NCBI RefSeq assembly: GCF_001274725.1
Contig: NZ_LGUF01000007.1
Span: 1,160,562 to 1,224,561, forward strand
Direction: 5' to 3'
DNA length: 64,000 nucleotides
DNA from: Sporosarcina globispora
GTDB taxonomy: Bacteria; Bacillota; Bacilli; Bacillales; Cytobacillaceae
Positions 21,327 through 30,779 of the stretch are shown piece by piece. Every line of letters begins with the position of its first letter. The first letter of the stretch is position 1. Below the pieces are notes generated by a model. That model saw only the letters and a program-made list of their open reading frames with translations. It was not told the DNA's origin and ran no database searches. The position numbers and the translations under genes are program-made.

Positions 21327-22235
21327 ATGACAGCGGAAACAAAAATTCAGTTCGGTTGTGCGCCTATTGCTTGGACAAATGATGATATGCCTGAATTAGG
21401 CGGAGAAAATACATTTGAACAATGTATTAGTGAAATGGCGTTAGCTGGCTATACAGGAACAGAGATTGGAAATAAGTATCCCCGTGATCCAGAGACATTA
21501 AAAAAATATTTAGACCTCAGAAATCTTCGAGTTGCAAGTGCCTGGTTTAGTGCATTTTTAACAACAAAACCTTTTGAAGAAACGAAACAAGCATTCCTTG
21601 AACATCGTGATTTCCTCCATGCCATGGGTGCAAAAGTCATTGTTGTATCTGAGCAGGGACATAGTGTTCAAGGACAAATGGATACACCGGTATTCAAGGG
21701 AAAGCCAGTGTTTACAGATACTGATTGGGATAAATTAACACATGGACTAGAGGCATTAGGGGAGTTAGCTAACGAAAAGGGAATGGAAATAGTTTACCAT
21801 CACCATATGGGGACAGGCGTTCAAACAACTACTGAAATCAATCGGTTAATGGAAAATACTGCTGCTGATAAAGTGTCGCTGCTATTTGATACAGGCCATC
21901 TTGTATTCTCAGGTGAAAATCCAATTGAAATTTATCAAAAATACCAATCACGTATCAAACATATCCATTTTAAAGATATTCGAGAGTCTGTTGCGAAAGA
22001 AGTTAAGGACAATCAAGATAGTTTCCTTACCGGTGTTAAAAAGGGTGTATTTACGGTTCCTGGAGACGGGATGATTGATTTTGACCCTATTATGAAAGCG
22101 ATTTCTGAAAGCGGATACGAGGGCTGGATTGTTGTTGAGGCTGAGCAAGACCCGGCGAAGGCGAATCCATTTGAATACGCTTTAAAGGGAAGAAGACATA
22201 TTGATCAATTAATGCCCCAAAAACAGTTAATCTAA
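21327..22235 (+). CDS. iolE: Myo-inosose-2 dehydratase IolE
   Basis: The second step of inositol catabolism: it dehydrates 2-keto-myo-inositol to the diketone that IolD hydrolyses. The 302-residue TIM barrel (AP endonuclease family 2 fold) begins FGCAPIAWTNDDMPELGG, then GYTGTEIG, VVSEQGHSVQGQ, the metal site in VYHHHMGTGVQT and LLFDTGHLVFS, IKHIHFKDIRESV and GWIVVEAEQDP. These blocks line up with B. subtilis IolE. GGGAGG is 6-7 bases before the ATG. It lies 135 bases after the first dehydrogenase, presumably in one transcript. Confidence 0.93.
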   Translation: MTAETKIQFGCAPIAWTNDDMPELGGENTFEQCISEMALAGYTGTEIGNKYPRDPETLKKYLDLRNLRVASAWFSAFLTTKPFEETKQAFLEHRDFLHAMGAKVIVVSEQGHSVQGQMDTPVFKGKPVFTDTDWDKLTHGLEALGELANEKGMEIVYHHHMGTGVQTTTEINRLMENTAADKVSLLFDTGHLVFSGENPIEIYQKYQSRIKHIHFKDIRESVAKEVKDNQDSFLTGVKKGVFTVPGDGMIDFDPIMKAISESGYEGWIVVEAEQDPAKANPFEYALKGRRHIDQLMPQKQLI

Positions 22236-22419
22236 AAACTCATATATTTTTTTATTCGGCTCATACCTATTCACCCACGAGATTTAATATTAATGAGCCG
22301 GGTTGCTTATATATTACAGAGATTACTTGATTAGTAAACTTAGTTTTATAGGTTGGTCGGATGTTTTCAATAAATACTTACAAGGCTGCATGATTTTTCT
22401 ACAATGGGAGGCTAAACCC

Positions 22420-24015
22420 TTGGGTGTCTTTTCAGTTATTTCGTTTATTATCATTATTGGTGTCATTTGGATTTACGCCTTTAAGAGAAGTAGGGCAGTT
22501 GATAATACCAGTTCGGAAGGATTTTTCCTTGGTGGGCGAAGTTTAACAGGTATAACGATCGCTGGTACGATTATTATGACCAATTTATCAACGGAACAAA
22601 TTGTTGGACAGAATGGTCAAAGTTTTGTTGGCGGTATGGAAGTAATGGCTTGGGAAGTTACCGCAGCGATTGCTTGCGTATTTTTGGCACTTGTCTTCCT
22701 TCCAAAATATTTAAAATACGGTGTAAATACTGTATCAGATTTTATTGAAATACGTTATGATACAACAACGAAAAGAATTGTATCTGCTTTATTTATCTTT
22801 ACCTATATGACTTCATTTTTACCTGTTGTTTTATATTCAGGCTCATTAGTTTTTAATAAAATATTCCATATAGATAAAGCATTAGGTATTGACCCGTTAG
22901 TAGCTGTTGGCCTTATATCAGCATTGATTGGTATTGTCGGTCTTTTATATCTGTTAATCGGCGGACTATCGTTAAGTGCCTTTAGTGACACGATCTATGG
23001 TGTCGGGTTGCTTGTCGGAGGTCTTTCAATCCCGATTATTGGCTTAACAATCCTCGGAGACGGCAGCTTTTTTGGCGGAATGGAAACGGTTAAAAATGAA
23101 ACCCCCCAATTATTAAATGCAATTGGTGATGTCGATTCGAAAATTGTTCCTTGGCCAACTCTATTTATGGGGATGTTATTTAACAACCTCTTCTTCTGGT
23201 GTACGAACCAGATGATTGTTCAAAAAACATTAGCCGGAAAAAGCCTTAAAGAAGGACAAAAAGGCGCATTATATGTCGGGTTCTTTAAAATCTTTGGTGC
23301 GTTGTTCCTGGTATTCCCAGGAATTATTGCCTTTAATATGTTTGGTAATACCCTTGCAACACCAGATGATGCCTATCCGTCCTTAGTTACGGCTGTATTA
23401 CCAGGGTGGGCATACGGAATTTTTGCTGCTGTTATTTTTGGCGCCATTTTAAGTTCATTTGTCGGGGCATTGAATGCAACTGCAACATTGTTTACTTTAG
23501 ATTTCTATAAACCGGTTATTAAAAAGAATGCAACGGATAAGCAGGTAGCAAGAGCGGGAAAATTCATTACCATTGCCGTTGGTTTCATTTCAGTTATAAT
23601 TGCTCCATTTATTTCATTCGCACCAGCGGGACTGTATGCTGTTGTGCAGGAATTTAACGGAATCTATAGTATGCCGTTATTAGCGCTTGTCTTATTAGGC
23701 TTTTATTCTAAACGTGTAACACCGCTGGCCGCGAAAGTAACATTTGTCTTCCACATTGTAATTTATGGTCTGTCTAAGGTAGTTTTAGCGGATATTCATT
23801 ATCTATATGTTTTAGGATTCCTATTCCTAGCAGATGTTTTAGTTATGTGGTTAGTTGGAAAAGTAAAACCTTTGGATACTCCTTTTGAGTTCCAAGAAAA
23901 TATTAATAAAGTTGATTTAACCCCATGGAAGCATAGAAAATGGGTAGCTGCCTTGGTTATTATTGCAATGGTAGGTATGTATATTTTCTTCTCTCCGCTT
24001 GGTATTGCAATTTAA
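22420..24015 (+). CDS. Sodium:solute symporter (SSS/SLC5), probable inositol uptake
   Basis: A 531-residue membrane protein with about 13-14 hydrophobic segments of the SSS family. Typical features are the first helix VISFIIIIGVIWIYAFKRSR, the GFFLGGRSLTG loop, ATLFTLDFYKP-like sodium-site region and a NNLFFWCTNQMIVQKTLAGK motif shared with SGLT-like sugar carriers. The frame is open from 22303, but TTG at 22420 has GGGAGG 8 bases before it and starts at the first helix, so I prefer it. Position inside the iol locus suggests inositol as substrate; B. subtilis uses MFS carriers (IolT/IolF) instead. Confidence 0.85.
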   Translation: MGVFSVISFIIIIGVIWIYAFKRSRAVDNTSSEGFFLGGRSLTGITIAGTIIMTNLSTEQIVGQNGQSFVGGMEVMAWEVTAAIACVFLALVFLPKYLKYGVNTVSDFIEIRYDTTTKRIVSALFIFTYMTSFLPVVLYSGSLVFNKIFHIDKALGIDPLVAVGLISALIGIVGLLYLLIGGLSLSAFSDTIYGVGLLVGGLSIPIIGLTILGDGSFFGGMETVKNETPQLLNAIGDVDSKIVPWPTLFMGMLFNNLFFWCTNQMIVQKTLAGKSLKEGQKGALYVGFFKIFGALFLVFPGIIAFNMFGNTLATPDDAYPSLVTAVLPGWAYGIFAAVIFGAILSSFVGALNATATLFTLDFYKPVIKKNATDKQVARAGKFITIAVGFISVIIAPFISFAPAGLYAVVQEFNGIYSMPLLALVLLGFYSKRVTPLAAKVTFVFHIVIYGLSKVVLADIHYLYVLGFLFLADVLVMWLVGKVKPLDTPFEFQENINKVDLTPWKHRKWVAALVIIAMVGMYIFFSPLGIAI

Positions 24016-24062
24016 ATATAATAATCTAATAATTGAGGTAATTGGAAAGGAAGTCTAATATT

Positions 24063-25079
24063 ATGATAGAGTCAAAAATTATCGTCGGGGTAATTGGTGC
24101 TGGTAGAATTGGAAAATTACATATTGATAACATGAAAAATATGAAAAATGTACGCCTTAAAACCGTTTCTGATGTTTTTGCTGATCAATTAGAGGAGTGG
24201 TTTCAATCTTCTGGTGTTGAATATATGACAACGGATTATCATGATATTATCAATGACCCGGAAATCGATGCTATTTTTATTTGTTCTCCAACTGATACAC
24301 ATACAAGTATTATTAAAGAAGCGGCTAATAGTGGAAAACACATCTTCTGTGAAAAGCCAATTAGTTTTTCTGATGAAGAAACATTGGAAGCTTACGAAGT
24401 AGTGAAAAAGACAGATGTGAAATTTCAAATTGGTTTCAATAGAAGATATGACCGCAACTTTAGTAAAGTTAGATGTTTAGTAGAAACGAAAGAAATTGGC
24501 GACTTGCATATTTTAAAAATTACTTCTAGAGATCCTGAACCGCCATCATTAGATTATGTATCACGTTCTGGAGGCATCTTTGTTGATATGGCTATTCATG
24601 ACTTTGATATGGCACGTTTCATCACGGGTTCTGAAGTTGAAGAAGTGTATGTTCAAGGTGCTGCATTAGTCAATCCGAAAATTGCTGAATTAGGTGATAT
24701 TGATACAGCGGTTATTTCATTGAAATTTGCAAACGGGGAAATCGGTGTGATTGACAACAGCCGCCAAGCTGTCTATGGCTATGACCAGCGTCTTGAAGCA
24801 TTCGGATCAAATGGTTCAGCCCTCGCAAACAATGAAACTGAATCAAGAGTAGAAGTGCTATCTAAAGAAGGTGTGAAGGGGGATAACCCATTACACTTCT
24901 TTTTAGAGAGATATAATGATGCATACATTCGCGAAGTGAAAGAATTCTTTGATGCAATCGAGAATGATTCAGAAACAACATGCAATTTTGTAGACGGTAT
25001 CATGGCACAAAGAATTGCCATGGCTGCCAAAAAGTCATTAGAAACTGGACTTCCAGTAAAGGTAGAAAAATTATCGTAA
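24063..25079 (+). CDS. iolG: Inositol 2-dehydrogenase IolG
   Basis: The first step of the pathway: NAD-dependent oxidation of myo-inositol to 2-keto-myo-inositol. The 338-residue protein has the Rossmann motif VGVIGAGRIGKLHIDNM, FCEKPISF, GFNRRYDRNF and the catalytic GGIFVDMAIHDFDMARF, followed by NPKIAELGDIDTAVISLKF. It is closer to canonical IolG than the paralogue at 20169. The ATG at 24063 has AAAGGAAG upstream; an in-frame TTG at 24042 is less likely. A terminator follows, so it ends the first iol transcript. Confidence 0.9.
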   Translation: MIESKIIVGVIGAGRIGKLHIDNMKNMKNVRLKTVSDVFADQLEEWFQSSGVEYMTTDYHDIINDPEIDAIFICSPTDTHTSIIKEAANSGKHIFCEKPISFSDEETLEAYEVVKKTDVKFQIGFNRRYDRNFSKVRCLVETKEIGDLHILKITSRDPEPPSLDYVSRSGGIFVDMAIHDFDMARFITGSEVEEVYVQGAALVNPKIAELGDIDTAVISLKFANGEIGVIDNSRQAVYGYDQRLEAFGSNGSALANNETESRVEVLSKEGVKGDNPLHFFLERYNDAYIREVKEFFDAIENDSETTCNFVDGIMAQRIAMAAKKSLETGLPVKVEKLS

Positions 25080-25096
25080 CATTAAGAGATAAAAAC

Positions 25097-25134
25097 AAAG
25101 GGTTGCCTTATAAAGTTGGGCAACCCTTTTTAAC
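25097..25134. terminator. Terminator between iolG and iolR
   Basis: AAAGGGTTGCC pairs with GGCAACCCTTT, followed by TTTAACTT on the plus strand. A second hairpin at 25143-25179 (GGCCT with AGGCC around CTCATATGAG) probably serves iolR on the minus strand. Confidence 0.8.
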
Positions 25135-25180
25135 TTAAAAATAAAACGGCCTCTTCTCATATGAGGTAAGGCCATTTTAA

Positions 25181-25945
25181 TTACTCAGCTATAACAAGTT
25201 GAATGTCGTTCTTTTCAGTGTAATTCTGGTAGACTTCACTTGGCGTGATGTCCGTTACCAGGTAATCGATTTTATCTAATCTGCAATAGGTCATTAACCC
25301 ATATTTATCAAATTTATCATGGTCTACCAGTAAAAATACTTCAGAGCTTCTGTCAACAATAGACGCTTTCAATTCGCTTTCAAGCGGAGAAGCATTCGTA
25401 ACACCATTTGATAAGGAAATACCTGTTGAGGCCATAAATGCCTTATTAATATTATAGGCATTTAAAATATCCATATATTTTAAGCTTCCGAAAGAATTTG
25501 TTTTTCTCTCGAGGATGCCTCCAGCTGTTATCACATTTAAATTTTCATAAGGAAGGGCACGAACAATAAAATTGAGACTATTGGTGATAATCGTGACCTC
25601 TTTCTGTTTGATATATTCAATCATTTCAATGGTGGTAGTACCAGAATCGATAAAAATAATATCACCATCATTTACATGATTCGCTGCCGCCTTCCCAATC
25701 ATCTCTTTCTCCGTTTGGTTACGTACTTGGCGGTCATGGAAAGATTCTAACTTCGCACGCTTATCATCAATTACAGCTACACCGCCATAAACCTTTTTGA
25801 AATCTCCTTTTTCAACAAGTTCCTGAACATCACGCCGAATCGTATTTTTAGACACATTAAACACCGTCATCAGTTCATCTAAAGATACTGATTTGTGTTC
25901 GATAATATATTCCTCAATTTTATTAATCCGTTTATCTTTAATCAT
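25181..25945 (-). CDS. iolR: DeoR-family repressor IolR
   Basis: The repressor of inositol genes, released by the intermediate 2-deoxy-5-keto-gluconate 6-phosphate in B. subtilis. The 254-residue protein has the DeoR winged helix (EHKSVSLDELMTVFNVSKNTIRRDV, VYGGVAV) and the sugar-phosphate effector domain (IIFIDSGTTTIEMI, TNSLNFIVRAL, NINKAFMASTGISLSNGVTN, VFLLVDHDKF). It is transcribed towards iolG on the other strand, in the middle of the locus. Three promoters in the locus carry tandem boxes matching the IolR consensus. Confidence 0.88.
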   Translation of the reverse strand: MIKDKRINKIEEYIIEHKSVSLDELMTVFNVSKNTIRRDVQELVEKGDFKKVYGGVAVIDDKRAKLESFHDRQVRNQTEKEMIGKAAANHVNDGDIIFIDSGTTTIEMIEYIKQKEVTIITNSLNFIVRALPYENLNVITAGGILERKTNSFGSLKYMDILNAYNINKAFMASTGISLSNGVTNASPLESELKASIVDRSSEVFLLVDHDKFDKYGLMTYCRLDKIDYLVTDITPSEVYQNYTEKNDIQLVIAE

Positions 25946-25981
25946 ACCTGCTCACCCTCTGTTTTCAAATCATACTCATGC

Positions 25982-25995
25982 CGTTACCGCTTTCA
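25982..25995 (-). promoter_or_regulatory. cre-like site upstream of iolR
   Basis: On the minus strand TGAAAGCGGTAACG matches 12 of 14 positions of the CcpA consensus, 37 bases before the iolR start. Confidence 0.45.
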
Positions 25996-26118
25996 ACAGA
26001 ACTTAATAATTATATATTACCAACAAATCATCAGAACTTCATCATATAAATTGAAGATTTTCAATCATATTACCTGCCACTTTTTAGAATTCTGTTCCTA
26101 CCCCTTTTTTGCGCCCAG

Positions 26119-26436
26119 GCATTAGAAAATAGTGCCCGGGAGACCGGTTATGCAATTATTTTATGCAGCACGGATTATCAGCGGGAACTAGAGCATGATT
26201 ATCTGGAACTGCTTTTGAAAAAGCAAGTAGCTGGCATTATTACTGCTGCGGAACCGGAGGACATCAGCGCGTTTTAAAACTTCAATCAAAACATGCCCCG
26301 TTATTAATGTTTTCCATAGATCATATCGCTTTATCCACAAATGTTGTAACGACAGATGATTTAAGGGGTGGATACCTCTCAGGGTGTTACCTGCTCGACA
26401 ATGGCCACCGCCGTATGGCAATTATCTCAATCGGCT
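26119..26436 (+). pseudogene. LacI-family regulator fragment, frameshifted
   Basis: The effector-binding domain is recognisable: ETGYAIILCSTDYQRE, YLELLLKKQVAGIITAA, then after a frameshift near 26275, LQSKHAPLLMFSIDH, TTDDLRGGYLSGCYLL and NGHRRMAIIS. The DNA-binding N-terminus and the C-terminal third are missing. It is old debris between iolR and the tautomerase gene. Confidence 0.75.
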
Positions 26437-26512
26437 CCTTCGGATTATCGACTGAAATTCGGGCAGTTTTCCCAAACTCCGTTCCAAATTGCAATTCTAG
26501 CGTCTTCGCCAT
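26437..26512 (-). pseudogene. DUF2922 protein, N-terminal fragment
   Basis: From an ATG at 26512 the minus strand reads MAKTLELQFGTEFGKTARIS and VDNPKE, the start of the small Bacillus DUF2922 proteins. It is cut off after about 24 codons by the LacI fragment. The parent gene of about 70 codons is not here. Confidence 0.65.
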
Positions 26513-26600
26513 TTCCATTCACCCGATAAACTTACAATAAACACTGTACACAATGAATTTATATTGGTATCTAAATTTAGCAGACTCCTATCCATTTTCA

Positions 26601-26660
26601 TTGACTGAATGGATTTTTCATATTATGATGAATTAGACATAACCAAAATATTATCAAAAG
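26601..26660 (+). promoter_or_regulatory. iol promoter P2 with IolR boxes
   Basis: TTGACT (26601-26606), a 17-base spacer and TATGAT (26624-26629), then ATAACCAAAAT (26639) and ATTATCAAAAG (26650), 11 bases apart. It has the same layout as P1 and P3 and drives the tautomerase gene. Confidence 0.8.
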
Positions 26661-26717
26661 TTAACAAATAAATAATCTTTTATTCAGCCGAGCGATCAAT
26701 TCTTAGGAGGAATATCC

Positions 26718-27107
26718 ATGCCGTTAATTAGATTTGATGTTATAGAAGGACGAAATGAGGAGTCTTTAAGAAAATTATTAGATGCAGCACACCGAGCTGT
26801 AGTTAAAGCATTTGATGTACCGGAAAGAGACCGATATCAAATTGTTACCCAGCATCCTGCAAATGAATTAGTCATTCAAGATACGGGCTTAGGATTTGAA
26901 AGAAGCCGCGATCTTGTTGTGATTAATGTAACAAGCACAGAAAGAAGCAGCCAGCAGAAAAAAGACTTCTATCGATTGGTTGTTCAAGAGTTGGGGGAGA
27001 GCTGCGGTATTGAACCTAATGATATTATGATATCCATTGCGACAAACGGAGCGGCGGATTGGAGCTTTGGATTTGGTGAAGCACAATTTTTAACGGGGAA
27101 GCTGTAA
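26718..27107 (+). CDS. Tautomerase-family protein in the iol locus
   Basis: A 129-residue protein of the tautomerase (4-oxalocrotonate tautomerase-like, Tautomerase_2) superfamily. The mature N-terminal Pro ([12 protein letters not shown]) is the catalytic base; [31 protein letters not shown] and the C-terminal [15 protein letters not shown] are family-like. GGAGG precedes the ATG. Its own IolR-type promoter indicates that it serves inositol metabolism. Isomerising a keto-enol intermediate is a reasonable guess, but B. subtilis has no such gene in its iol operon. Confidence 0.8.
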   Translation: MPLIRFDVIEGRNEESLRKLLDAAHRAVVKAFDVPERDRYQIVTQHPANELVIQDTGLGFERSRDLVVINVTSTERSSQQKKDFYRLVVQELGESCGIEPNDIMISIATNGAADWSFGFGEAQFLTGKL

Positions 27108-27199
27108 TTCCCGGATTTTTCATTTGAAAATGGTAGATTCAATTAAAATAGATTAATATTAAAATGTGCCCAACATATTACAAAGAGTTTGAAAAAATG

Positions 27200-27260
27200 T
27201 TGACTGAAAGCGTTTTAAGTATTAAGATATAATCAAAGATAACCAAAACATAACCAAAAT
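27200..27260 (+). promoter_or_regulatory. iol promoter P3 with three IolR boxes and an overlapping cre
   Basis: TTGACT (27200-27205), a 17-base spacer and TAAGAT (27223-27228). The spacer holds TGAAAGCGTTTTAA, a good cre site. Directly after the -10 come ATAATCAAAG (27229), ATAACCAAAAC (27239) and ATAACCAAAAT (27250). It drives iolA-B-C-D-J under inositol induction and catabolite repression. Confidence 0.85.
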
Positions 27261-27365
27261 ATAATAATGTTAAAAGGTGCTAGCAGGTTATCAAACTATA
27301 AGAACATATTAAAAGGCATAAACAATTTATTCATAAAACAACCGTTAATCAAGGAGGAACTAGAA

Positions 27366-28841
27366 ATGTCTGAAGTAATGGTACAAGTTAAAAAACTAAA
27401 AAACTATATTAATGGTGAGTGGGTAGAAAGCAAAACTACTCAATACGATGACGTATACAACCCAGCTACAAAAGAAGTAATTGCTCAAGTTCCAATCTCT
27501 ACAAAAGAAGATCTTGATTATGCAGTAGAAGCAGCCGCAAAGGCGTTTGAAGAGTGGAAAAATGTCCCTGTTCAAAAGCGTGGAAGAGTTTTATTTAAAT
27601 TCCAACAATTATTACAAGAAAATACAAATGAATTAGCGCGGATTATTACCATCGAAAATGGTAAATCTTTTTCCGAAGCATTAGGTGAAGTGGGACGCGG
27701 AATTGAAAATGTTGAGTTTGCCGCAGGAGCTCCTACGCTCATGATGGGCGACTCATTAACAACTATAGCAAAAGATGTTGAAGTTACGAACTACCGTTAT
27801 CCAATCGGGGTTGTAGGCGGGATCACACCATTCAACTTCCCAATGATGGTACCTTGCTGGATGTTCCCAATGGCAATTGCAGTAGGTAATACATTTGTAT
27901 TGAAGCCATCTGAAAGAACTCCATTATTGGCACAAAAATTAGCAGAGCTATTAGAAGAAGCAGGTCTCCCTAAAGGCGTATTCAACATAGTTCATGGTGC
28001 ACATGATGTGGTAAATGGACTTCTTGATCATCCACAAGTGAAAGCTATTTCGTTTGTTGGTTCACAGCCAGTTGGTGAATATGTTTACAAACGCGGAAGC
28101 GAGAACCTAAAACGTGTTCAAGCGTTAACAGGTGCTAAGAACCATTCCATCGTTTTAAATGATGCTGATTTAGAACATGCGACAACAAACGTAATTGCTT
28201 CTGCCTTTGGATCAGCTGGCGAACGCTGCATGGCTTGCTCTGTTGTAACAGTTGAAGAAGGGGTTGCTGATGCATTCCTTGAAAAATTAATCGAAAAAGC
28301 AAAAGATGTGAAGATTGGTAACGGCCTTGATGAAGGTGTGTTCTTAGGTCCGGTTATTCGTGAACAAAACCATCAACGTACATTAGGCTACATCCAAAAA
28401 GGTATTGAAGAAGGAGCGAAACTAGTTTGTGACGGCCGCGAAAGACAACCAGAAGAAGGATACTTCGTTGGGCCAACAATTTTTGACGGTGTAAACACTG
28501 ATATGCAAATCTGGAAAGATGAAATCTTTGCTCCTGTATTATCAATTGTTCGTGTTAAAAACTTAAAAGAAGCAGTTGAAACAGCAAATAAATCAGAATT
28601 TGCAAATGGTGCATGTATTTATACATCAAATGCTTCATCTATTCGTTACTTCCGTGAAAATATCGATGCTGGTATGTTAGGAATTAACTTAGGAGTTCCG
28701 GCACCAATGGCATTCTTCCCATTCTCTGGCTGGAAATCATCATTCTACGGCACATTACCTGCAAACGGAAAAGATGGCGTTGAGTTCTACACTCGCAAGA
28801 AAGTAGTAACAGCAAACTACAAAGCACCATCATTTGAATAG
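27366..28841 (+). CDS. iolA: Malonate/methylmalonate-semialdehyde dehydrogenase (acylating)
   Basis: The last step of inositol breakdown: CoA- and NAD-dependent conversion of malonic semialdehyde to acetyl-CoA and CO2. The 491-residue aldehyde dehydrogenase fold has [11 protein letters not shown], the cofactor-binding [43 protein letters not shown] and the catalytic Cys in [13 protein letters not shown]. The 'NH-less' [10 protein letters not shown] and GERCMA motifs are specific for the MmsA/IolA group. The ATG at 27366 follows AAGGAGG; an upstream in-frame start at 27267 would add an unrelated peptide. Confidence 0.95.
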   Translation: MSEVMVQVKKLKNYINGEWVESKTTQYDDVYNPATKEVIAQVPISTKEDLDYAVEAAAKAFEEWKNVPVQKRGRVLFKFQQLLQENTNELARIITIENGKSFSEALGEVGRGIENVEFAAGAPTLMMGDSLTTIAKDVEVTNYRYPIGVVGGITPFNFPMMVPCWMFPMAIAVGNTFVLKPSERTPLLAQKLAELLEEAGLPKGVFNIVHGAHDVVNGLLDHPQVKAISFVGSQPVGEYVYKRGSENLKRVQALTGAKNHSIVLNDADLEHATTNVIASAFGSAGERCMACSVVTVEEGVADAFLEKLIEKAKDVKIGNGLDEGVFLGPVIREQNHQRTLGYIQKGIEEGAKLVCDGRERQPEEGYFVGPTIFDGVNTDMQIWKDEIFAPVLSIVRVKNLKEAVETANKSEFANGACIYTSNASSIRYFRENIDAGMLGINLGVPAPMAFFPFSGWKSSFYGTLPANGKDGVEFYTRKKVVTANYKAPSFE

Positions 28842-28924
28842 AACTTGGAACGAAGACTATTATCCTGACTATCTTAAGTCAGGGTAATAGTCTTCATAAT
28901 TGATGATATAGGAGTTGAAGAAAA

Positions 28925-29743
28925 GTGAGTAAATTACTCCGAAAACCGAATCAAGTAGAAGTATCACCAGGAGTCAAAGTAATCCATGAAGTAACAAGTG
29001 AAAATTCACCATTAGAATATGTAGCAATGAAAGTAGTGGATTTAGCATTAGGAGCCAGCTACAGAGAAGAATTAGGAAAAGTAGAATGCTGCATTGTTGC
29101 CCTAACTGGAAAAATCAATGTAACAGACCAACAAGAAACATTTGACAAGATCGGTACGAGGGAAAGTGTTTTCGAAAAGAAACCTACAGATAGTGTTTAT
29201 GTTTCAAATGACCGTACGTTTGCAGTTGAAGCAGTAACAGAAGCACGTATTATTCTTTGCTACTCTCCTTCAGAGAAGCAATTACCAACAAGACTTATTA
29301 AAGCTGAAGACAACAGCATTGAACATAGAGGAAAATATAATAATAAACGATTAGTACACAATATTTTACCTGACTCAGACCCATCTGCCAATAGTTTGCT
29401 GGTAGTAGAAGTGTTCACTGAAAGCGGAAACTGGTCAAGCTATCCGCCGCATAAACATGATCAAGATAATTTGCCGCATGAATCATTTTTAGAAGAAACT
29501 TACTATCATGAAATGAATCCCAGACAAGGCTTTGTTTTTCAACGTGTCTATACAGATGATCGTTCCCTTGATGAAACGATGGCAGTGGAAAATGGAGATG
29601 TTGTATTAGTGCCTGTGGGGTATCATCCTGTAGCGGTTCCGGATGGGTATGAATCCTATTATTTAAACATTATGGCCGGACCGGAGCGAATTTGGAAATT
29701 CCACAATGAACCTGCACATGAATGGATCCTAGAACGCAAATAA
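28925..29743 (+). CDS. iolB: 5-deoxy-glucuronate isomerase IolB
   Basis: It isomerises 5-deoxy-glucuronate to 2-deoxy-5-keto-gluconate. The 272-residue protein is a two-cupin fold with metal ligands in SSYPPHKHDQDN and EETYYHEMNPRQGFVFQRVYTD, followed by VVLVPVGYHPVAVPDGY, all typical of IolB. The GTG start has TAGGAG upstream. It lies 83 bases after iolA; a small inverted repeat (GACTATTATCCTGACT...) occupies the spacer. Confidence 0.94.
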   Translation: MSKLLRKPNQVEVSPGVKVIHEVTSENSPLEYVAMKVVDLALGASYREELGKVECCIVALTGKINVTDQQETFDKIGTRESVFEKKPTDSVYVSNDRTFAVEAVTEARIILCYSPSEKQLPTRLIKAEDNSIEHRGKYNNKRLVHNILPDSDPSANSLLVVEVFTESGNWSSYPPHKHDQDNLPHESFLEETYYHEMNPRQGFVFQRVYTDDRSLDETMAVENGDVVLVPVGYHPVAVPDGYESYYLNIMAGPERIWKFHNEPAHEWILERK

Positions 29744-29766
29744 TTAATAAGGAGATCTAAAACAAC

Positions 29767-30765
29767 ATGAAAATTGAATTTAATTCAGAGAGAGAATTTG
29801 ACATAATCGCGATTGGCCGTGCATGCATCGATTTAAACGCTGTCGAATATAACCGTCCAATGGAAGAAACAATGACATTCAAAAAATATGTTGGCGGATC
29901 ACCTGCAAATATTGCGATTGGGACATCTAAGCTTGGCTTAAAATCAGGCTTTATCGGGAAACTAGCAGACGACCAGCATGGGCTTTTTATTAAACAATAT
30001 ATGGCTGGTGTCGGTGTAGACACATCCAATATGGTAACAGACCAAAAAGGACATAAAACAGGCTTAGCTTTTACCGAAATTAAAAGCCCTGAAGAGTGCA
30101 GTATCTTAATGTACCGTGATGAAGTGGCCGACCTTTACTTAGATCCTTCTGAAGTAAGTGAAGACTACATTAAAAGATCTAAAATCCTTTTAGTCTCCGG
30201 AACAGCTCTTGCAAAAAGCCCATCACGTGAAGCGATATTAAAAGCTGTACAGCTTGCAAAGAAAAATGACGTGAAAGTTATTTTTGAACTGGATTACCGC
30301 GGTTATACATGGGCATCGAAGGAAGAAACATCTGTTTACTATACATTGGTTGCCCAGCAGGCTGATGTTGTCGTTGGTACACGGGATGAATTTGATGTCA
30401 TGGAAAATATCGAAGCAGGCAGCAACGAAGCAACCATTTCTGCTTTATTCAACCATTCTCCGGAACTAGTTGTCATTAAGCACGGTGTCGAAGGCTCATA
30501 CGCCTATACAAAATCAGGCGAAACGTTTAGAGGCCACGCTTATTTAACGAAAGTATTAAAGACATTCGGCGCAGGAGATTCCTACGCTTCCGCTTTCCTC
30601 TATGCTTTAATCACTGGCAAAGATATTGAAACAGCACTAAAATATGGCAGTGCTTCTGCAGCAATCGTTGTAAGTAAGCACAGTTCTTCTGAAGCAATGC
30701 CAACAGTAGAAGAAATTGAGAAATTAATTGCTGACCGCTCTAAAGAAGCAGTGACAAATCAGTAA
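29767..30765 (+). CDS. iolC: 5-dehydro-2-deoxygluconokinase IolC
   Basis: It phosphorylates 2-deoxy-5-keto-gluconate to the 6-phosphate, which is also the inducer that releases IolR. It is a PfkB/ribokinase-family protein of 332 residues: N-terminal IAIGRACIDLNAVEYNRP, the GGSPANIAIGTSKLGLKSGFIG signature and the catalytic anion hole KTFGAGDSYASAFLYALI near residue 270. AAGGAG precedes the ATG. It follows iolB by 23 bases. Confidence 0.95.
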   Translation: MKIEFNSEREFDIIAIGRACIDLNAVEYNRPMEETMTFKKYVGGSPANIAIGTSKLGLKSGFIGKLADDQHGLFIKQYMAGVGVDTSNMVTDQKGHKTGLAFTEIKSPEECSILMYRDEVADLYLDPSEVSEDYIKRSKILLVSGTALAKSPSREAILKAVQLAKKNDVKVIFELDYRGYTWASKEETSVYYTLVAQQADVVVGTRDEFDVMENIEAGSNEATISALFNHSPELVVIKHGVEGSYAYTKSGETFRGHAYLTKVLKTFGAGDSYASAFLYALITGKDIETALKYGSASAAIVVSKHSSSEAMPTVEEIEKLIADRSKEAVTNQ

Positions 30766-30779
30766 GAGGTGAAAATGTC

